Below are positions 59,032 through 64,000 of a stretch of DNA of 64,000 nucleotides, piece by piece. The first letter of the stretch is position 1. Each line of letters opens with the position of its first letter. A program made the translations under genes and the position numbers. The notes under the pieces are model-generated. The model saw only the letters and a program-made list of their open reading frames with translations. It did no database searches and was not told where the DNA came from. The DNA is from Candidatus Poribacteria bacterium (lineage in GTDB: Bacteria > Poribacteria > WGA-4E > WGA-3G), in NCBI GenBank assembly GCA_958295815.1, contig OY282374.1:4244682-4308681 (forward strand), in the 5' to 3' direction.

Positions 59032-60672
59032 GTGTCAAAAAGAAGACTCGCTCTGGGTTTAGATTCAAGTACGCAAAGTTTATCCGCTGTCGTCATTGAC
59101 ATAGACTCAGCAGAAAAATGCTTTGAACACTCACTTGATTACCGCGCCGACGAACGACTCAACCAATTCGGTATCGGAGAAGACTATATCTTACCACCGA
59201 GCGAAGAAGGCGAAGCCGAACAGCCGCCACTGATGTACCTCGCCTCGCTTGATGCAATGTTTGCCGATATACGCGAGGCAGGCGTGCCGCTTGCATCCAT
59301 CCGACTCATCAACACATCAGGACAACAACACGGACACGTCTATCTGAACCGTGATGCAGACACGCTCTTGGCACAGCTTACAAGTTCCCAAAACTCCGAA
59401 GATACCCCTGACCTGAAAAACCTGCTGGAGAACGCATTCGCGTATCCCAACGCCCCAATCTGGATGACCGCGAACACCATCGCACAAACCGATGCCGTCC
59501 GAAACGGAGTCGGCGGAAAATCCGAGATGATTAACCGCTCTGGTTCGGATGCACCCCTTCGGTTCACAGGCACTGTCGTGCGGCGTGTTGGAGAACAGGC
59601 ACCTGAACACTACACCGCAACAACAAAAATCCAGTTGATTAGCAGCTTCATTCCAGCAGTCCTAACCGGTAATGCAAACGTCCCTATCGACTACGGCAAC
59701 GCATGCGGAATGTCCCTCATGAACTACAGAACGAAAATATGGGATTCCGCATTATTAGAAGCAACAGCGAACGGCTTACCGGGTGGCGTGGAAGAATTCC
59801 AGTCGAAACTGCCAGCACTCGCGCCCCCAGATTCCGTTGTCGGCAACCTCGCAGCCTATTACGTCGAAAAATACGGATTCGACCCCGAATGTGCTGTAAT
59901 AGCAGGTTCCGGCGATAATCCACAAGCGAAAGTCCCTGTTGCCGGAGATCTACTAAGTCTCGGTACCAGTTTCGTCAACATGGTCTCAACGGACGGCGAT
60001 ACCCTCGATCCAGAAGGGTTTGCTAACGCCATGTATGACGGTATCAACCGACCCTTCATGTTCGGGTGCCGCACAAACGGCGCAATGGTGTGGGACGCCG
60101 TGAGAGTCAATTACGGCTTCACAAAAGAAGAATACGGACCCGCAGAGGCAGCCTTGGCGGAAGTCGCACCCGGGCAGTTCATGACATTCTGGCAACCCAA
60201 AACCGAATCTTTCCCTGTCTCCGGCGCATTTGAACTCATACGCACCGCACCGGAACAGTCCTTAGCAAAAGATTATACCGGCATCATTGAGACAAGCCTC
60301 GCAGCCCTCTACATCTACTCCGCGGTCTTCACAAAACAGACACAAGCACCCCTATTTGTGACCGGTGGAGCGACCGATAGTCCCGGAATCATGCTACGTG
60401 TCGCAGGAATTTGGAACAGACCCACACTGCCAGTGGAAAAAGGAGGCGCAGCCCTCGGTGCCGCCGTCGCAGGCGTAAAGGCACTTTACAACGCAGACAC
60501 TGATACGGAAACTGAATCATTTGATATTGAAACTTTCAGTGCATCAGTCCTGAAACGTGGCGAACCGATCCAGCCCGACCCTGCAGACGTCGCCGCCTAT
60601 CACGGTGAAGGAAAATATCTCCAGCGGTTCCGCGAAAAATACGAGCAGATCATGGCAAAACATCCTATATAA
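59032..60672 (+). CDS. FGGY-family carbohydrate kinase (xylulokinase-like)
   Basis: 546 residues from a GTG that follows GGAGGAACCT. The ATPase-fold phosphate motifs are LALGLDSSTQSLSAVVIDID, the substrate-side NTSGQQHGHVYLN with QQHG as in xylulokinase, VPIDYGNACGMSLMNYRTKI, VIAGSGDNPQAKVPVAGDLL (with catalytic Asp) and LFVTGGATDSPGIMLRVAGI. Length and motifs fit xylulokinase, D-xylulose to xylulose 5-phosphate, but other pentuloses cannot be excluded. No xylose isomerase or transporter is adjacent; a 79-bp repeat array follows the stop codon. Confidence 0.88.
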   Translation: MSKRRLALGLDSSTQSLSAVVIDIDSAEKCFEHSLDYRADERLNQFGIGEDYILPPSEEGEAEQPPLMYLASLDAMFADIREAGVPLASIRLINTSGQQHGHVYLNRDADTLLAQLTSSQNSEDTPDLKNLLENAFAYPNAPIWMTANTIAQTDAVRNGVGGKSEMINRSGSDAPLRFTGTVVRRVGEQAPEHYTATTKIQLISSFIPAVLTGNANVPIDYGNACGMSLMNYRTKIWDSALLEATANGLPGGVEEFQSKLPALAPPDSVVGNLAAYYVEKYGFDPECAVIAGSGDNPQAKVPVAGDLLSLGTSFVNMVSTDGDTLDPEGFANAMYDGINRPFMFGCRTNGAMVWDAVRVNYGFTKEEYGPAEAALAEVAPGQFMTFWQPKTESFPVSGAFELIRTAPEQSLAKDYTGIIETSLAALYIYSAVFTKQTQAPLFVTGGATDSPGIMLRVAGIWNRPTLPVEKGGAALGAAVAGVKALYNADTDTETESFDIETFSASVLKRGEPIQPDPADVAAYHGEGKYLQRFREKYEQIMAKHPI

Positions 60673-60890
60673 AGTAGTAGGCACACTCCGTGTGCCGTTC
60701 ACATAGTCGCAGACTCCGCTCTGCCGTAACAGTAGTAGGCACAGTGTGCAAAGTAGTAGGCACACTCCGTGTGCCGTTCACATAGTCGCAGACTCCACTC
60801 TGCAGTAACAGTAGTAGGCACAGTGTGCAAAGTAGTAGGCACACTCCGTGTGCCGTTCACATAATCGCACACTCCGTGTGCCGTCAACAT
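60671..60890. repeat. 79-bp tandem repeat (2.8 copies)
   Basis: Units start AAAGTAGTAGGCACACTCCG at 60671, 60750 and 60829, exactly 79 bases apart. Each contains GGCACACTCCGTGTGCC (inverted repeat) and ACAGTAGTAGGCACAGTGTG. The last unit is cut. They are related in wording to the GTAGTAGGCACGCTCCGACG array at 39.1-39.6 kb. Confidence 0.85.
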
Positions 60891-60895
60891 AAAAA

Positions 60896-61381
60896 ATGAA
60901 CAAAAAATTAACACACTTTGACGAAAAAGGCAATACGCGGATGGTAAACGTCGGCAGCAAAGAAGAGACCTTACGTGTTGCAATCGCACGAGGACACATT
61001 ACAGCACGACCTGAAACCCTCCAATTAATAGCCGAGCAAAAGATGAAGAAAGGCGATGTTTTAGAGGTAGCAAGGCTTGCGGGTATCATGTCAGCCAAGA
61101 AAACCGGCGAACTCATCCCACTGTGTCACCCGCTCGCGTTGACCTTAATTCGCGTTGAACTCGCCATCGCAGCCGATACATCAAGTGTTGAAATCGAAGC
61201 AGAAGTCCAGACAGTCGGTCGCACAGGTGTAGAAATGGAAGCACTCACAGCCGTATCAGTTGCGGCACTGACTGTCTACGATATGTGTAAATCAGTAGAC
61301 AGAGAGATGGTCATCGCCGATATCAGCCTCGTCAAAAAGACCGGTGGTAAAAGCGGCGATTTCACGGCTCCCGATAAGTAA
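60896..61381 (+). CDS. moaC: Cyclic pyranopterin monophosphate synthase
   Basis: 161 residues, full length. MVNVGSKEETLRVAIARGHI, AGIMSAKKTGELIPLCHPLA (LCHP active-site loop), EAEVQTVGRTGVEMEALTAV and KTGGKSGDF are MoaC signatures. It turns 3',8-cyclo-7,8-dihydro-GTP (from MoaA) into cyclic pyranopterin monophosphate in molybdenum-cofactor synthesis. No other moa gene is in the window. No Shine-Dalgarno is clear; the ATG comes seven bases after the repeat array, so the array may have displaced its upstream signals. Confidence 0.95.
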   Translation: MNKKLTHFDEKGNTRMVNVGSKEETLRVAIARGHITARPETLQLIAEQKMKKGDVLEVARLAGIMSAKKTGELIPLCHPLALTLIRVELAIAADTSSVEIEAEVQTVGRTGVEMEALTAVSVAALTVYDMCKSVDREMVIADISLVKKTGGKSGDFTAPDK

Positions 61382-61404
61382 CGACTTAAATAGGACACAC
61401 ACCG

Positions 61405-64000
61405 ATGAAAAACAAAACGCGTCAATTACCAATTACCATCCTTACAATTCTTGTGGTTTGTCTAATCTCTGCACCAATTTCCTTCGCAGCAGATTACGTG
61501 CTCATCATCGGTGGTGCTGCGGGCGAAAAATCCTTTTACGACGCTTTTTGGAGTGCCACCTCCGGGTTCCATCAACTACTCACCGACGAATACGGCTATA
61601 CACCCGAACAAATCACCTTCCTCTTTGAGGATATGGGAGATTCAGAACAACCCGGACTCGTTGATGCTGAATCGAGACATGAGCCAATCCTAACGGCGTT
61701 CGCAGAACTCAACGAGAAAATTCAACCCACAGACCGGTTTCTGCTCTTCATGCTCGGACACGCATCCCGCATGGGCAGAGGTGCCTTGAAATTTAATCTA
61801 ATGGGGAGAGACATTAGCGAAACGGAATACGTAACCCTCATCAACAGCATCCCTGCTGAGAATCAAATCTTAATCTTCGGTTTCCCTTACAGTGGAAAAC
61901 TCGTGCCGCAACTCAGCGCGCCCGGACGGATAATCCTTACCTCAAGTTCACCAAACGAAGGGTATTCACTGCAGGCAGGATTCGGTGATGTCTTCGTCAA
62001 TGCCTTCTCCACATCAACCGCCGATACAAACAGGGACGGCACAATCTCACTTTTGGAAGCATTCCTGTCCGTAGAAGAACGAACAAAAGCGTGGTATGAA
62101 GACCTCGGTACTATCCAATCCGAACACCCACACCTCGACGACAACGGTGACGGAAGAGCCACACGGAACCTAACAACCGCGCTTGAGTCTGAAGAAGGCG
62201 CAGACGACGGCACACTCGCTGAGAAAACCTTTTTAGGCACACGCCGCTCCGCTCTACCAAGCCTACCACCCGAACCCGAAGTTCTTGCCGACGCACCGAC
62301 GACTGAATCGGAGGAGCACGAGGACGCAGAAATCGTCGCCGCCAACAACACCCAAGCGAACAGTAAATCCGACCTCCCCTACGATTTTATCAGCGAAGCA
62401 GACGAAAAGATCATTCGAGAAGCCATTAAAAATGCCCCGTCTCAAAAAGCGTATCCAGACGACGGTGCCCTCGTGCTTTGGGAGGGTGTTGATGTCGATA
62501 TCGATGAAAAGAGCCGTTATGTCTACTCCACGCGACGGATCGTCAAAATCTTCAACGAAAACGGCAAGGATCTCGCCGAGGTGAGTATCCCCTACATGCG
62601 AGGAAGAGATGATGTCACTATCCATCACGCACGAACTTTGATGCCGAATGGGAACATCGTCGAACTCAATCCAAACCAAGTGATAAGCGATCTTGTACCG
62701 CCGAGTGCCGTGGACGCAGGATTGTACGTCGATGCCCGTTTAATGTATTTCATACTCCCCCAAGTTACAGATGGATGTATCATAGATTACGCCTATTCTA
62801 CGAACAACCTTGGACATGTCATGCAAGGCGAATTCTGGCGTAAAGTCTATTTCCAAGCACCACAGCCGGTGCAATCTTATCGATTTACCGTCCATATTCC
62901 AAAGAAAAAGCAGCTTTATTATCAGATTTCCGGGGCACCCGCTGCAACCCAATCCAGTGCAGATTTTCTCACTATTAAACCCGATATTACGGAGAACAAC
63001 TACACCCGGACCTATATCTTCGAAATGCAAGATGTTCCGCCGTTGAAAGAGGAATACCTGATGCCTGCCCCGCAAGATCTCGCCTACAGCATTAGCATCT
63101 CCTCTCTTGATTCCTGGGATAAACTCGTGACGTGGTACGCCACCTTGATTCGGGAACAGGACACCCTCACACCAGAAATTGCCGAAAAGACGAAACAACT
63201 TCTCAGTGGTGCTTGGACCCGACAGGAAAAAGTCAAGAGACTCTATGAATACGTCGCAACCAACATCCAATACCTCGGCTATGAACTCGGAATTTGGGCG
63301 ATTAAACCACGTCCCGCTAATCTCGTACTGAAAGACGGTAGAGGCGATTGTAAGGATAAAACAACCCTTCTGTCCACGATGCTCGCATCAGCAGGTATTA
63401 ACTCATATCCCGTACTCATCTCCGCTGGCGATACACGCGGCGTTAACGCACACCTTCCAGATGGCGGTTCGGAAGTCAAGGCAGTTCCTTCCTTAGCCTA
63501 CTTCAACCACATGATTCTTGCTGTTGAAGGAAACAAAGACGATGAACTTATCTGGCTCGATCCAACATCAGAAACGTGTGCCTTTGGTGATTTCCCTGCA
63601 AGCGACCAAGACAGATGGACACTCATCATCAATCCACAGTTCTTAACGGAAAATAAAACGGATAACTCAGAAGGTCTTGCATCCAAAAACGCGCGTGATA
63701 TACAAAACAAACTTTATCTTTTCCAGAAGACCCCTGCCTTGGATGCAACAACGAATCTGAAACGCGTCCACACCCATGTACAAGTGAAAAAAGATATGAG
63801 CGTCTCCGTTCGCCAAGAATTAACCGCCACCGGAAGTTTCAACATAAAGCTGCGGAGTCGACTCGCGAATCTCGATACCACCGAAGAACGATCTGAATTT
63901 ATGCATAAAGAACTGGAATTGGACGATCGCGCAAAAATAATAGAATTCAAATCCTCCAATCTTTTTAAACTCGAAAACGAGTTGAAAGTCGAGGTCACCT
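61405..64000 (+). CDS. Caspase-like (inactive) domain, DUF3857 and transglutaminase-like protein (3' partial)
   Basis: At least 865 residues, running off the window. After a signal peptide (LTILVVCLISAPISFA) is a C13/caspase-like fold (YVLIIGGAAGEKSFYDAFWS, DRFLLFMLGHASRMG with His119). The usual catalytic Cys position (DxCxSG) reads GFPYSG (160s), so the Cys is lost. A linker, then a DUF3857 domain (YSTRRIVKIFNENGKDLAEV, ARTLMPNGNIVELN) and a transglutaminase-like core with Cys649 (GRGDCKDKTT), His702 and Asp719 follow. DUF3857/transglutaminase proteins are exported peptidase-like enzymes; their pairing with a pseudo-caspase is unusual. The start ATG has a weak ribosome site. Confidence 0.85.
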   Translation, partial: MKNKTRQLPITILTILVVCLISAPISFAADYVLIIGGAAGEKSFYDAFWSATSGFHQLLTDEYGYTPEQITFLFEDMGDSEQPGLVDAESRHEPILTAFAELNEKIQPTDRFLLFMLGHASRMGRGALKFNLMGRDISETEYVTLINSIPAENQILIFGFPYSGKLVPQLSAPGRIILTSSSPNEGYSLQAGFGDVFVNAFSTSTADTNRDGTISLLEAFLSVEERTKAWYEDLGTIQSEHPHLDDNGDGRATRNLTTALESEEGADDGTLAEKTFLGTRRSALPSLPPEPEVLADAPTTESEEHEDAEIVAANNTQANSKSDLPYDFISEADEKIIREAIKNAPSQKAYPDDGALVLWEGVDVDIDEKSRYVYSTRRIVKIFNENGKDLAEVSIPYMRGRDDVTIHHARTLMPNGNIVELNPNQVISDLVPPSAVDAGLYVDARLMYFILPQVTDGCIIDYAYSTNNLGHVMQGEFWRKVYFQAPQPVQSYRFTVHIPKKKQLYYQISGAPAATQSSADFLTIKPDITENNYTRTYIFEMQDVPPLKEEYLMPAPQDLAYSISISSLDSWDKLVTWYATLIREQDTLTPEIAEKTKQLLSGAWTRQEKVKRLYEYVATNIQYLGYELGIWAIKPRPANLVLKDGRGDCKDKTTLLSTMLASAGINSYPVLISAGDTRGVNAHLPDGGSEVKAVPSLAYFNHMILAVEGNKDDELIWLDPTSETCAFGDFPASDQDRWTLIINPQFLTENKTDNSEGLASKNARDIQNKLYLFQKTPALDATTNLKRVHTHVQVKKDMSVSVRQELTATGSFNIKLRSRLANLDTTEERSEFMHKELELDDRAKIIEFKSSNLFKLENELKVEVT

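Overview
The window looks like part of the genome of an uncultured diderm (Gram-negative-type) bacterium. The gene content fits Candidatus Poribacteria or a similar sponge- or marine-associated lineage: LamG, FG-GAP/ASPIC, phytanoyl-CoA dioxygenase, Gfo/Idh/MocA, sugar-isomerase-like TIM barrel, sulfatase-modifying-factor-like, Rieske and ankyrin proteins. That taxonomic guess comes from memory of family distributions, not from any search. The diderm reading rests on a TonB-like anchor, a DUF5916 outer-membrane-type protein, an HlyD-type adaptor, a TatA and a lipoprotein. I saw no tRNA, rRNA or CRISPR array.

Layout. 0-6.4 kb: the end of a CorC/HlyC-type CBS protein, a short-chain dehydrogenase, a pterin operon (small unknown gene, duplicated QueD/PTPS, FolE), a rhodanese-type sulfurtransferase, and a TonB-like/DUF4159 gene split by one in-frame TGA. 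6.8-18.8 kb: Nudix hydrolase, DUF5916 protein, two MORN/zinc-ribbon paralogs around a LamG gene, an HhH protein coupled to a WD40 protein, two tandem Rieske proteins and an ankyrin protein. 19-21.9 kb: a TnpB-only IS200/IS605-type element inserted in an ECF sigma-factor remnant, then a TolB-like secreted protein. 22-32.8 kb: SHMT-family enzyme, enolase-superfamily enzyme, FG-GAP/ASPIC protein, SUMF1-like protein, a secreted concanavalin-like protein, a TIM-barrel isomerase, a split DUF6178-like pair and a HEAT-repeat lipoprotein. 33-41.8 kb: MsrA, membrane-fusion protein, a HEPN/coiled-coil/helicase-like protein that may act in defence, a class I methyltransferase, a Gfo/Idh oxidoreductase and a LamG protein. 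41.8-46.8 kb: an accessory islet rich in repeats and palindromes, with an AT-rich HNH gene, a GNAT, a small winged-helix candidate and a terminase-small-subunit-like HTH gene beside its frameshifted copy. 46.8-64 kb: PhyH/ATP-grasp pair, SerA, TatA, CMD-family protein, TPR protein, FG-GAP/ASPIC protein, LamG protein, cupin, two coupled methyltransferases, TrxB, an FGGY kinase, MoaC and a pseudo-caspase/DUF3857/transglutaminase protein that runs off the end.

Two patterns cut across the window. First, five unrelated-looking secreted proteins (three LamG, one TolB-like, one concanavalin-like) end in the same short signature, approximately V-x-P-x-x-[RK]-L-[TA]-T-T-W-G-x-[IL]-K, a few residues before the stop. 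They encode it with different synonymous codons, so it is conserved as protein and is a candidate C-terminal sorting or processing tag. Second, the intergenic DNA is full of short repeats. These include a MITE-like family with ACCCAAGTTGC termini and, in two copies, 8-bp flanking direct repeats; a hairpin repeat whose stems show compensatory base changes and whose tails have 7-nt periodicity; and tandem arrays with 49-, 79- and 90-bp periods.
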